Part shown: one piece after another, positions 1 to 10,800 of the stretch
How positions within the stretch are numbered: the first letter of the stretch is position 1
How the letters are laid out: the number at the start of each line of letters is the position of its first letter
Source of the DNA: Acanthaster planci
Lineage: Eukaryota > Echinodermata > Asteroidea > Valvatida > Acanthasteridae
Assembly: GCF_001949145.1 (NCBI RefSeq)
Contig: NW_019091649.1
Coordinates: forward strand, 1 to 64,000
Direction of reading: 5' to 3'
Length of the DNA stretch: 64,000 bases
Notes under the pieces: model-generated
Told to the model about the DNA's origin: nothing
Database searches by the model: none
Seen by the model: the letters and a program-made list of their open reading frames with translations, nothing else
Made by a program: the position numbers and the translations under genes

Positions 1-859
1 TAAGTGAAAAGAGTCCCCTCTACATCTATCATATGGAATTACAGTGTGTAGCTTTAATTAAACTTTAAAGTCATGCTGTTTTTATATGCATGTAGTTCAC
101 TTTTTCAATACATGAATGTGTACATGTAATAAGGAATAAATATCCCCAAAAGGAAATGTATTGTGCTAAACTGCAATTGACATACATGTGATGGATTTAC
201 TGAATCAACGATCAAGCAGAACAATGACTTTTTTAATATGTGAATATTCAAACCCTTTTAGCTGCTTGTGAAAAGCATTTAGGCCCAGTCCCAAGACCCT
301 TTGCCTACAATAGTGGGGTTTTTTTTGGGGGGGGCTTGTTTGTTGGGGGGGTGCAACGTATATGTATGGATTGTCTTTATGACTAAATTTACATGTAGCT
401 ACAGCTCTTGGCACTGCTGTATTGATCGCAAGGAAACAAAGATACCTTTCCAGTTTTGAAACTTGTGGTGAGATCAGTGACTGAGAATGCTTGACACTTA
501 ATTGGTTTCAAATCTTGTGTTTACAACTACAACAAGCTATGCTTACAGGAAGTGGTATCATTTATGTTCATGTAAATTTACTTTGAATCATGTTGCACAT
601 CAGAAAAGTAATGACATACATGTGTAGGAGTCTGCTTTTTGTTATATTGAATTTGGGTATCCATTAATTGTGGATTTGCAGTTTTATGCCAAACAACAGC
701 TGCAACTTACATTAATTGCTGTAAACTTAGAATGCAATCCTCACAAGCATTAAATTACATGTATGATTATGCTGTCACTGTCTCTGTGGATTAAAAGCAG
801 AGTAATTTTATATAATGTGCATGTAGGTGTCCTTTGGACACAAACTTACATGTACATGT
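1..859. other. AT-rich intergenic or intronic DNA
   Basis: I see no gene here. The stretch is AT-rich with homopolymer runs (T8 and G8 near 310-350) and several copies of the ACATGT/TACATGTA motif that recurs through the whole window. The longest open frame (69 codons, minus strand) has no recognisable similarity and low-complexity content. Confidence 0.5.
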
Positions 860-1440
860 AATGTTGTAATGCGATTTTTAATTACAAATCCTCGACAAAA
901 AGTGTTCCTTATTTTGAGAGAGATTTTGTTTTGCTACTGCAAGGATGGCTCAGGTTACTGGTACATGTAGACACTCCCCCTGTCACTTAATTAAGAAGGG
1001 GAAGGAGGTGTGTGCAATTTTTGTTTGAATATCATCTGTATTGGCCACAGCCTGTCACCACCACCTTCTGATCATTGTTTATGTTAATTTTATTTTATTT
1101 CTGTCTGCTCATCTAACATGGCATGAAGTGCCAATTTCTGCATGGTTATGAATGCATGAGAGTGAAGAAGATAATAAAGGATTTTCAGAGGAACATATGG
1201 AAGAAAAGCCTCAGGTAAATATTCCATGGAAACCCTTCGGAATGAGGTAGGAACTGAAAAACCAATTCAACTTCTGACTTTGATGGGATTCCAGCCAAGA
1301 AAAAGAAGGTGAGAAAGGAGCCACTGTGCCAACCTGACCCCCTGTGAGTCAATGCCCAACCCAGTTTCTCATTGCGGGGATTTCCAGGCCTTTGTATTTT
1401 TTTTGGGGGGGGGATCTTTTGTTCATTTGTTAAAAGCCAC
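860..1440 (-). repeat. tRNA-derived SINE-like dispersed repeat, copy 1
   Basis: This about 580 bp unit is repeated with moderate divergence at 2460-3060. On the minus strand it contains a pol III A-box-like sequence (TTGGCACAGTGG, around 1318-1333). A B-box-like sequence (GGCTGGAATCCC, around 1282-1296) lies about 35 nt downstream, which is tRNA-like spacing. A third copy at 32690-32882 has a perfect B box. The tRNA-derived head is seen directly. Whether the whole 580 bp is one element or a SINE within a larger duplicated block is inference. An ambiguous base (n) lies at 1477, just outside. Confidence 0.6.
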
Positions 1441-1889
1441 CATTGTACTCACAAAGCTGTGAGCAACATCTGGGTNTTTCAAATTTGCACAATGCCCAGA
1501 GTACTGCCTGAAAATGTTTTCAGGTAAAATCACACCAGTTTCCCATGGGAAAGGCCCATTAATTTTATTTAGTCATTCATAAATTGTTTATTTTAACAAA
1601 ACATGACTCAAGCCAGTGAGTAAGATTTGAAACTTTGGAAGAGACATGAGAAATGGGTGTGGGGGTACGTCATGGAATCAATCTCTTTTGGGCGAGGTGT
1701 GGTTCTTAAAAGAACCGGTGAGTGTTAACTCAACCTTTCAGCCAGTGTGCTCTGGCCGTCCTCAGGAGAGTGTGCCAGACTGGAGTGGATAGCTGCAAGT
1801 GATAAGGAAGGGGGCACTGGTTTGTTTTGTGAAAAACAGACATCCATAGTGGAACATTTTTAGGGATTTAACACTTTTTGGTATCAGTC

Positions 1890-2250
1890 GTGCAGCTCTG
1901 ATAGAACGACTGGCAAATTGGATTGATCGTTAACTGTGCGTGTTTCAATAATTGTCATGTCATCAACATATTTAAAATGATGGATGTCAGTACTCTTTTC
2001 GCTGATTTTAGCATTATTGATAACACCTAGAAAGACTATTGGTCCTAACTTAGTTCCCATAGGAAATCCCAGGGACAGGGCTCCAAGTCAGATAGACATT
2101 TTCCATATCTCACACATTGCTGTCTGTCAGACAAAAAATCAGCTATTCATGCTACCCTTGAAGGGGCAACTCCCAGTTTCAAAGGTTTTGTTACGGCAGT
2201 GGTGTGATCTGTGTATCAAAAGCTTTCAAGAGGTCGGTCAAAAGCACAGA
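1890..2250 (-). mobile_element. Decayed non-LTR retrotransposon, reverse transcriptase fragment
   Basis: Read on the minus strand, this stretch carries ordered reverse transcriptase motifs. These are LLTDLLKAFD (2215-2248), GFPMGTKLGP (about 2040-2071), and HHFKYVDDMTI with the catalytic YVDD at 1959-1970. The order and spacing match the palm of LINE-type reverse transcriptases of the CR1/L2-like kind, where the usual forms are KAFD, GxPQGTKLGPWLF and KYVDDTT. In-frame stops and missing flanking domains show that it is dead. It lies between the two copies of the 580 bp SINE-like unit. Confidence 0.7.
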
Positions 2251-2459
2251 TGCTACTGGTTTCGGTGTATTTGCATGAAGTATATGAAGAATGTCTGTGA
2301 GGCAATGTTTTGTACATGTGACCTTTATATTACCAAACTGCTTTTCATCCAGCCTACATGTATCTTTCATTGCATCAGTTGTTTGCTTGGTAATAAAGTT
2401 CTTCTGCTACTTTTACAAAGTGATCAGTGAGTGCAACTCGGCCGCAGGTTCTCAATTGT

Positions 2460-3060
2460 CGCTGTAATGCCATTTTAATGTGAAACTCCTCAACAAAACT
2501 TTGGTTCTTTGTTTTGAGAGAGCTCGTGTCACACACCCCTCTCCCTTAAAAAAGGAACCAGGTGCCTGCCATTTCTCTTTGAATACAGATCTGACACACT
2601 CACCACAGCACTCCACCATCTTCAGATTATTGTTTGCATTTCTTTCTCTCTGTCTCTCTGTCTCTGCCTCTCTCTCTCTTTCTCTTTCTCTCTCTCTTTC
2701 TCTTTCTCTTTCTTTTTCTTTCTTTCTTCCTTTCTGTTCATCATGACATGAGGTGCCAATTTCTGCATGATTTTCAATTCATGAGTATGAGGAAGACTGA
2801 AGGATTGTTCAGTCTTAGAGGTATCGGTAAGAGAAATACCCCAGGTAGATATTTCAGGAAACATTGACGGAATTAGGTGGGGACTGACACCCCAATTCAG
2901 CTGCTGAATTTGGTGCATTTCTAACCTGCTGTTGTCTGTAAAAATAGAAGGCACGAAAGGAACAGTTGCGTGCCAACCAGGCAGTGACGCCAGTGGGTCG
3001 TTTGCTCATCGAGGGGATTTCCAAGGCTTTTTATTTGAGGACGGTTTTTGTTGATCATTT
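2460..3060 (-). repeat. SINE-like dispersed repeat, copy 2
   Basis: This is a diverged copy of 860-1440. Shared landmarks appear in the same order: a GTAATGC...CAACAAAA start, TTTTGAGAGAG, GAGGTGCCAATTTCTGCATG, a CAGGTAxATATT block, a GCCAACC box and GGATTTCCAxGxCTTT at the end. A CT-rich microsatellite has expanded inside it. The minus-strand A box (GGTTGGCACGCAACTG, near 2963-2981) is degenerate and the B box is lost. Confidence 0.55.
2638..2735. repeat. CT/CTTT-rich microsatellite
   Basis: A pyrimidine-only tract of TCTC and TTTC units on the plus strand. It produces long spurious open frames of S/L/F on the plus strand and E/K/R on the minus strand, which should not be called genes. Confidence 0.9.
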
Positions 3061-5461
3061 ATTGAATGCAGCTGCACCATGCACAATGTACAATGAATTC
3101 AAACATTTTGAATTCAAACAGTGCTCACAAGTGTACAGTACATGAAGCATGAAGTTGTTGACAATTACAGTTGCTCCCAATTTAAACCTGAACAAAGACA
3201 GTCTGCTGAGTGGGAATGGTACGGTATTTCCAATGTCTACATCAGAATTCATTTCACCAATGGGAAAAAGGAAGCTCTATCAGTGTTGAAACAAATATGG
3301 GCCAAGAGTGTTCTACTGCAATGATTTTGTTGATCAAAATATGCATTTGAATTTAGAAGAAATTTATCCCCCACCCCAAAAAAATTACCAGCAGTCCCCT
3401 TACGGTATCAGTGCAGTGGCATTGGATACCAAAAGCGTCTTTTAAGTTGATGGATCAGTGACTGTTGTGGAAAGTGGTTAAGTGCCCGCTTATATTGTAG
3501 ACTTAGGCAAATTTGAGCATAAATCATAGTTCAGCTGTTGGCAAATCATTTCTTAATTTTTCCTAGGATTACTGTGATTCTGAGGAGTGAGTCTTTCATT
3601 GGACATATCATAATCCACTGAAACAGCAAGAATTAGCGCATATTACCTCTGTGATTGTGTCCTGTAATAATCTCCATTTTCTTACCATAAATGACTGAAT
3701 GCACCCCCAAAAATGTCACTTGTTGAAAGTGACCAAGATAAGATTGACCATGATGAAGATAAGTTGGAGTCAGAAAAGAGAAGCAAAGAGTCTATTACTC
3801 TCCAACCTAAAAAGCAAAATAAAGGTGATAACATACACATATTTGGGTTGTTTGTGATACCTACAGATTTCATTTTCTGTCTAATTAGATACCATTAACT
3901 CTGGCATTGCAAACTGAGCATCCATGCCGCATTAGTCCATTAGAGTTCAGCAAAACAAGTTAATATGAGAAAACGGCAAGGAATAATGATACTATAGTGA
4001 TAGTTTGTTATCCCACATGCTAGAACCAAATACACTTTATAGCCCCATCTGCCTTCCCTTAATTCCCAAACTTCACCTTTGCCAACCATTAACAGGGATG
4101 ATCCCCAGGTTTCAGTTCCTTTCTGGAAAAAATTCCAAGGAAGCACCCCTTAGCCTGTGATACTTGCAGTGTGCGAGCTGTTGAGGTTGGTTGCTAGGGG
4201 TACACGTGCTAATCTACAATGCACATGTATGCTAGGCAGCTGGCTGTCATTACAAAAAGGGCCTAAGTTTGGGCTAGCTACATGTACATGTACCGGTACA
4301 TGTGAATAGCCCTTTTTTAGAGTTTTTTTTTTACTCTTTGAGAGTGAATTTTTTCATTCTTATGCCTTAAAAGGGAATGAGTCAAGCGTCAAAGACATGC
4401 ATGTATTAGTGCAGACAATAAAAGAGGAGGTAGCTGGCCTAGGAGCTTTGGGGGAGGCCTATCCTGCTTGAATCAGAAGGGTCTGCAAGTCTTTCAGTTT
4501 TAGTAGTTGAGGCTACAGGTCTTGATGGTCATTGGAAAATAGAATGCTATTCGGTGTCAGTGGAGTGGGTTTATTAGAAACAATACCATGTCTTGCCAAC
4601 TGGCACAGATGCTGATTCACATGGTTTAAACACATTACTTTACCATGCACACTGTAATTTATTTGAAAAAAGTAGAACCTTTATTCGAAAACCAACACCA
4701 ACAGACAAACAACCATTGCAAATTAACAAATTTAAACTATAAAATTCAAGAGTGCTGGTACAAAGCTTCTATGCTAAGTCTTTATATGGTCCCTTGGTTG
4801 AAAAATTCATAAGACATAAAAATGAAATTGCTAGTTTTATTTTGTTAAAAGTATATTTGATGTGGTTATTTTTTCGTTGTTATTTTTGAGCTTAAAGATT
4901 TAAATGCCATTGAAAATTGAAGACAGATTTGTCTGTTTTCACATTACATATATCTTTACATATCAGTCTTCTGTTTTAGAAGGTAACATTTGTCCAACTG
5001 ATCTTCCTTTCCGCTTGGAGGGATACATCATTTTGGGTATATTTTGTAAAGAAATATATGATGTACATGTATATATGTATGGCAAACAGTTGTAATCATG
5101 TGTGTATGCACAGTTAATTCATTTCAAAATCTTTGTACCACTTCAGCAGTGTTGCAATGTACAGGTAAAAATACACATGTATTTATGGAAGACATCAATT
5201 TTTTCACACATTTCAGTTGAAATTGCACACCAGTCCTCTGTTGTAGTGTACTCTGTACAGTACATGTACATGTCTCATGAAGTACATACAGCTGTGGTAT
5301 TCACAGCCAGGGAATGTAATTTTCCTGTATGCATCTATTTACTCTCTGCCTTATTCTTCTCTGTCATTTCTCTTGTATTACTGCTCTCTGTGTTTTTGTT
5401 CTCAGGTTATTATTTTTCTCTTTTTTGGTTCCTTGTTCACATACTTTTTCATCGTAACTGT
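3061..5461. other. Stretch with no gene recognised
   Basis: AT-rich DNA with several short open frames and no recognisable protein. A charged 38-codon stretch beginning with an ATG at 3713 and running into a possible donor (AAAG|gtgata) near 3823 is the only exon-like segment, without further support. At 4280-4312 ACATGTACATGTACCGGTACATGT forms a dense palindromic patch. Confidence 0.4.
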
Positions 5462-6326
5462 CAGTGTTGTAATACTCGTACTCGATACTCGTACTCGAGT
5501 ACTACTCAAGTACCAATTTCAGAGAACTCGTACTTGTACGCGGATGTCCAAGTACTCAAACTACAGTTCTTGTACTCCGGCTACAAAATACTCGGACCTC
5601 GACATCCAAAAATTGTACTGGAGCATCAAAGTACTCGTACTCGATTAACAGTACTCGATAAAATTCCTTTAAGTTAACTTACCACGGCCGTTAAAATAAG
5701 GTACAAAAATATCGAACCCAATCATTCAATACGGTTCTGACAAAGAGAAGGCCGAATGTGGAACCATTAACGAATATGGCCCATTCGCCGTCTGTGTGCG
5801 TACTTAACCAATCACGTATGCAAATTATATTGTGGTACTCCAGAATGGTCCCGCTATTTACTTGGGCATTGGTAGTCTGGTTCCTGGACCCGAAAATTCT
5901 AATGATGAACCCAGCATACAGAAAATCACAGGCATGTGAATAATTGAGTCTGGAAAATAGACTTTGCCGCGCCGTGCACGTTGTGTCAACTGCTGCAACG
6001 CACATGTAGTGACCGTGACATTGCTAGCCAGATCACTTGTTCTTGTAGCCATGTCATCTGCATTCGGTGTTTCTTTTACCCAGTGGCAGGTTTTAGAATC
6101 TCTAAAGTAAGATAAAACTACTTTGGAATTAGAAGTACTTGTACTGTTACTCGGAATTAGAAGTACTTGTACTTGTACTGGTACTCAGAAGTGCAAAACA
6201 AGTACTTGTACTCAGAAACCAGTACTGGTACTCTGCTGGCAAAGTACTCAGCCTGTCTCTGTGCTCGGCGGTCAAATTACTCGGCAGTACTTGGTACTCG
6301 GAAAAAAGTACTCGACTACAACACTA
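5462..6326. mobile_element. hAT-like non-autonomous DNA element rich in TACTCG subrepeats
   Basis: The left end reads CAGTGTTGTAATACTCG and the right end, reverse-complemented, starts TAGTGTTGTAGTCGAGT. These are imperfect terminal inverted repeats of the CAGxGTTGTA type usual in hAT elements. Both ends carry dense subterminal TACTCG/TACTTG arrays (5470-5660 and 6130-6320), as hAT transposase binding sites often do. I see no transposase ORF. The flanking 8 bp do not match convincingly, so either the target duplication is lost or the boundary is off by a few bases. Confidence 0.55.
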
Positions 6327-6334
6327 CAACCCAT

Positions 6335-6361
6335 CCTTTCACAATTACTAATTGTGAAAGG
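6335..6361. other. 27-bp near-perfect palindrome
   Basis: Two perfectly complementary 13-base arms (CCTTTCACAATTA and TAATTGTGAAAGG) are separated by a single C. The palindrome sits 8 bp beyond the hAT-like element and about 70 bp beyond the LRR gene stop, in the 3' direction of that minus-strand gene. Confidence 0.8.
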
Positions 6362-6433
6362 AAGTACATGTACATGTACATTTGAAAGATTTTGCACCTC
6401 TCAAACATAGTCACATGCAGTGTGTGCAGAGCA

Positions 6434-7801
6434 TTACTTTCCCCGCCCATACGTGGGATTTTGTGTAATATTCACTGGATCACTATTTGGTGACCTGCTG
6501 TACCCTTCCTTGGAATTATGCTGTGTGTGTGGGATTAAACCCCCAGTACATTTCATGTACACTGTCCAAATGACCAACACCAGCAAGACCACACTAGAGA
6601 TACACACAACAATTATGGTGATGGCCGTGAGGGGAGTGTTTTCAGAGATGTCAACTGGCTGCGTATGTAGTCTGGTCAGGGTTACAGAGATGTCAACTGG
6701 CTGCGTATGTAGTCTGGTCAGGGTTACAGTCTTAGCGTGGTCCATGGATGACTGGGTGCTTGTCTGTATGGGGCAGAAGGGAGCTTGTTGGTGGCAAAGA
6801 CTGACGTCAGTGAGCTCAGCCGGGAAGGCGCACGTTGCATTCGCCCGATGATGTTTGCCAATCTCCTCCTGGTACACTTGCATCCAGATGCGCAGCGGCT
6901 CCATCTCGCAGTCACAGTTCAGTGGATTTTTGGCCAGGAAAACCGTGGTGAATTTTTTTGTCCAGTTTGACCGGCGGAGTCTCTTGGACACTTTGAGGAT
7001 GCTTGTCAGGTTTGTGACTGAGGTGAGCTGGTTGTTGTAGAGGTCAACATGACTGAGTCTGGGCAAGGTAGGGAGAGGACTTACAGAGATGATTTGGTTG
7101 TAGGAAAGTTTGAGGGCCCTCAGGTGCTTCAAACCTTCGAAAAGCACATTGGGAATGTGAGTGAGCTTATTACCAGCCAGGCTAAGGTGTCTGAGATTGC
7201 TCTGTCCAGCAAAAGCACCTTCAGGGACTGTGGAAAGGTGGTTGTTTTCAAGGTACAGGTATCGGAGTTTGGTCAAGTTACGGAACAGATCCGAAGAGAT
7301 GTCAGAAATATTATTGTCACTAAGAAACAGAGTTTCAAGTTGTGGAATGCCAGCAAATGCCCTGGGGTCCAGGATTCGGATTTTGTTGCTGTTCAGAAAA
7401 AGTTGCTTAAGATTGGGCGCACCCTTGAAGGTGAAACTCTGGATCACTGTGAGGTGATTTATTTGAACATAAATGTGGAGGAGATTGACGTTGTCCTTAA
7501 ATGCCCCAGGCATGATGGTTTCCAGCTCCATCATCTCAATGTCCAGGTAACGAAGGTTGGAGAAACCCTCAAGCGCTCCAGAAGGCAGAACTCTGATTTG
7601 GTTGTGTCGGAGGTCAAGGGTCTCGACATCGCTGCACTGGACGGGGATTGAGGTCAGGTCACGGTTCCTGCAGTCAGCATCCAGAGCCCATTCAGTGTAT
7701 TCGCAGAGTGCAGAACACTGGTAGGATGGATCCACTGGCTGCAAGAAGGCGATGCCAGGACAGAGAAGAAAAAGCACTGTTGAAACACCCAACCTGGTAT
7801 C
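6434..7801 (-). CDS. Leucine-rich-repeat type I membrane protein, large 3' exon
   Basis: This single open exon encodes 455 residues to a TAA stop. It begins, in order, with a hydrophobic signal-peptide core (VSTVLFLLCPGIAF), an LRRNT cap (CSALCEY...DADC...QC) and nine LRRs of about 24 residues (LxxLxLxxNxI). A C-terminal LRRCT cap follows (NPLNCDCEMEPLRIW...C...C), then a Ser/Thr-rich stalk, one membrane span (AITIIVVCISSVVLLVLVIW) and a cytoplasmic tail of about 45 residues. The frame stays open upstream to 7927. However, a clear acceptor (pyrimidine-rich TATTTTGTTGCACAG) precedes residue 1 here, so the start codon probably lies in an unseen upstream exon. The layout is that of extracellular LRR receptors or adhesion proteins, and VLR- or LRTM-like proteins share it. 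No TIR or kinase domain is visible, so the ligand is unknown. A 42-bp tandem duplication lies in the stalk. Confidence 0.85.
   Translation of the reverse strand, partial: DTRLGVSTVLFLLCPGIAFLQPVDPSYQCSALCEYTEWALDADCRNRDLTSIPVQCSDVETLDLRHNQIRVLPSGALEGFSNLRYLDIEMMELETIMPGAFKDNVNLLHIYVQINHLTVIQSFTFKGAPNLKQLFLNSNKIRILDPRAFAGIPQLETLFLSDNNISDISSDLFRNLTKLRYLYLENNHLSTVPEGAFAGQSNLRHLSLAGNKLTHIPNVLFEGLKHLRALKLSYNQIISVSPLPTLPRLSHVDLYNNQLTSVTNLTSILKVSKRLRRSNWTKKFTTVFLAKNPLNCDCEMEPLRIWMQVYQEEIGKHHRANATCAFPAELTDVSLCHQQAPFCPIQTSTQSSMDHAKTVTLTRLHTQPVDISVTLTRLHTQPVDISENTPLTAITIIVVCISSVVLLVLVIWTVYMKCTGGLIPHTQHNSKEGYSRSPNSDPVNITQNPTYGRGK
6643..6726 (-). repeat. Perfect 42-bp tandem duplication in the LRR protein stalk
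   Basis: Two identical 42-bp units (6643-6684 and 6685-6726) encode VTLTRLHTQPVDIS twice. The unit is a multiple of three, so the reading frame is kept. Perfect identity points to a recent event or to polymorphic copy number. Confidence 0.95.
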
Positions 7802-10800
7802 CTGTGCAACAAAATAAACCAAAATGATTTCAGTAATTGGATCCAGAATTGAAGCCTTCACGTAACCACTTGCTGTAATATCTAGCACTTCATCGTTTAC
7901 ATGCATGCACTGGTGTACGGTATACATGTATTTGAAGGATGGTCATTAATATGCATTTATAACTTCTGACCAATTGAAGCATTGTTTGCTGTGGCTACCC
8001 CGTTTGACCTCATGTCATTAGAGTAAATATCGTAAGGGTGCACTGAACCAATTCAAGCTCGATTGAAAATAGTGTAAAATCAACCAAGTTTGGAGCCCCA
8101 TGGTAGGCAACTGAAGTCCCTGAGGCCTCTCAAACAAAAATCAATGTGTTGTTTGGTCCTTCAGGTTTCATTTAATTTTCAATTTTTAGTAGGTTAACCA
8201 ATGAATTTTTAAATTATCCGCCCAAAAAAAACTCACCCCCCCGAAAAGTGAATGTTGCCAAGCCCTCCCAGCGGCCATTTTTCAAATGACATCCCTCACC
8301 TTCCTCGGGCTCTTCTGACTAGTTTTCAATCCCATTTTGTCTGCTTTGCCCCCAGATGGGTGCCCCTGAATCTACAGAGATGATCCTGGGCCATACTGAC
8401 AAAATCCCACCATCTCTTTGCCCAAACAGACCCCTCTTTTCAAAACAATTTCAGGGGTACTTTTTGTGCACCTCGGCCTGGCGGAGAATTTTCCTTGAAT
8501 TAGGACACTGCACCCGTAATGTCAGCTCACCAGCATTAGATGGTTAACAGTTATTTTATGTATAGTGATACATTACACTTGTATCAAACTGTTACATGCA
8601 CATGTACATGTAGGTGCAAAGTTTCTCTGCACACTATGCAGTCCTCATACCCATTGTCACATTGCTTTTAATGTGAGATGATTGCAACATCTGCATCAAA
8701 GGTTCCAATTCCCATGGAACAGTTTTTTTTTAAATATATCTTCAGATCTATTTGTAGACCTTTAATAGGAGAAGGCAAGGAAAGTATTAAATTACCTGTC
8801 TCATGGTTAGGAGGGACACAATGCTGACCATTACACAGTATATCTTTTGCCAATTTTTTGCAGTACACTCAGTTGATTGCTGTTGCCGTTACTTTGCAGA
8901 ATGGGTTTGATCAGAGCTGTGTGCATATTTATACAGTTCACCAAAGACAGTAGGTGGGATTTGGATTCTAATGATCCCCAAAATAATTGTGGGGGAATAT
9001 TTCTAAAAAAAAGAAATTTGTTTTCACTATACAGATACATGTAAACATTGTGTTGCAGTTATCGGATGCAATGATTAAGTTGTATATTCAAGAATTGCTG
9101 GCTGTTGTGAAACATACATGTACCAGCATTATTGATTTTGTCCAGTGTGAAATGTGGAGTGCGGTTGGATTCAAACAGTGACGTTGTCAGCATATTACCC
9201 AACTGACAGTCTGTGTAAGGTAGTGCACAAATTCAGGCTGGCTTCATTGAAGTACATGTAGGAATATCAGTTGCCTAATGTGACAGTACACTGGACCATT
9301 GTATTGAGTTTGGTTTGTAACCAGTCGTAAATTGTCAGATTATTATGCATAGATTAAGTAACACAAAAACTACAGAAACAGATGTCTTTACTGATGCAGT
9401 GTTTACCACATGTGTCATCTTATGAGCCAATGAAAGGACCATTTGCACATGTTCTTTGGTGCTGACCCTGCAATTAATAAATTGACTGCTGTCTTTTTAG
9501 GAAGTTGAAACTTGATCAGAATTCTACTTGTAACGTACATGTACAAAAAAAACAAGTCATCTCCTTAGCAGCCTTTTAGTCTGTGCATTTTTTTAGGCAT
9601 TTTTTAAGCACTATTTAGATCTACAGTAAAATTGAGTTGTATTTTCTATCACTTGAAAAGTAATCTCAAGAAAAACACCTTTTTAAGTATCACCAGCACC
9701 AGATTTGCTGTGTGCTTGTGCTCGATGTATGGAAATGTAGTTCTGCTTCATCCCACACATGCATGCATCTTCCTTGATTCACTCACAGGGATCACCATCA
9801 AAGTCATTGAATCCTTTTTAACCCGCACAATTTTACTCAGAGGGAATTTCCATTCAGTTTTTATTTGCACCCATTAATGAAGTAAAATTTCTCTTTGCTG
9901 CAAAATTGCAGGATTCTACTCTTGGGTCATGGGCTTTTGAAGACTACCCGTGTAAAAACAATTTTTGTAAAACTTCAGGGAAAATAACAGAGGCATTATG
10001 AGGAATCATTTGATGAAAATGCCTGTTAAAAATTGCACAATTAAGATTCCTTACCATGTTTTGCTGTTCCAGTTTGACTGGTAGTTGAAAAGTAGTTAGG
10101 CAATGTGGAACAGGTAGCAAGTCAACTGAATACCCATCCAGGCAGATAGGGAAACTACATGCAATGTTTGGCACCAGGAATCTAAACTCTATGGCTCAAT
10201 GACTGTTTGAAAAGCTTAAAGCATAGTAACAGTGTTGTCACAACTGACGCCCCTCCCACCGAGAAAACATGACCCTGCTTCTTAAAAGTTGAGCCCGGTG
10301 ATTATTCAAAATGAAAGGTTGATGACATTTAACGGGTGACTGAGGCGGACCTTGGATTTCCCAATTTTTTTAGAGCAGTAGTTTGAAGGGCTTTTATCAC
10401 TTCTTGCACGCGATGTTTTCATGTGCTTCCAGGTGTTTTCTGATAATTTTTTTGGAAATTCCCCTAAAAACCTCAGCCTTTTGGGAAATTACAGGTATTA
10501 TGTCATGTATTGTGTCCATCTACACATACATGTACATGAATGCCAATAGTCAACCAGCATTTGCTGTAATATTCCAAGTGCACTCATGCAGAGCACTGTT
10601 TTGGTTTCCATCCTCCAATACAGTATTTTTGCCAACTACTGGTAGCGCCTAAATATAGTGATTGTAAAGTATTGGTATCCAGTCACCATGGTCATAGGAG
10701 GCTAGTTTATAGAAAAGATTTGCAATACAAGATCTTATGATAGCACTTCACACACACAGTTTTCAAATTATTCTGACTTTGTGTTATAACTCAATGAGCG

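Noticed and set aside
2480-2954. S/L/F-rich and E/K/R-rich ORFs around 2.6-2.9 kb
   Set aside because: Artefacts of the CT microsatellite.
3713-3823. Charged 38-codon frame as a first coding exon
   Set aside because: No homologous protein recognised and no partner exon found. It could be chance.
5102-5677. 191-codon plus-strand ORF running into the hAT-like element
   Set aside because: Its C-terminal part is translated TACTCG subrepeats and its N-terminal part has no recognisable similarity.
7049-7651. 200-codon plus-strand ORF opposite the LRR gene
   Set aside because: It is the antisense shadow of the LRR repeats. The minus strand has the recognisable domains.
7802-7927. Upstream extension of the LRR ORF to an ATG at 7927
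   Set aside because: A clear splice acceptor lies between it and the signal-peptide core, and the extra residues do not resemble a leader. Not fully excluded.
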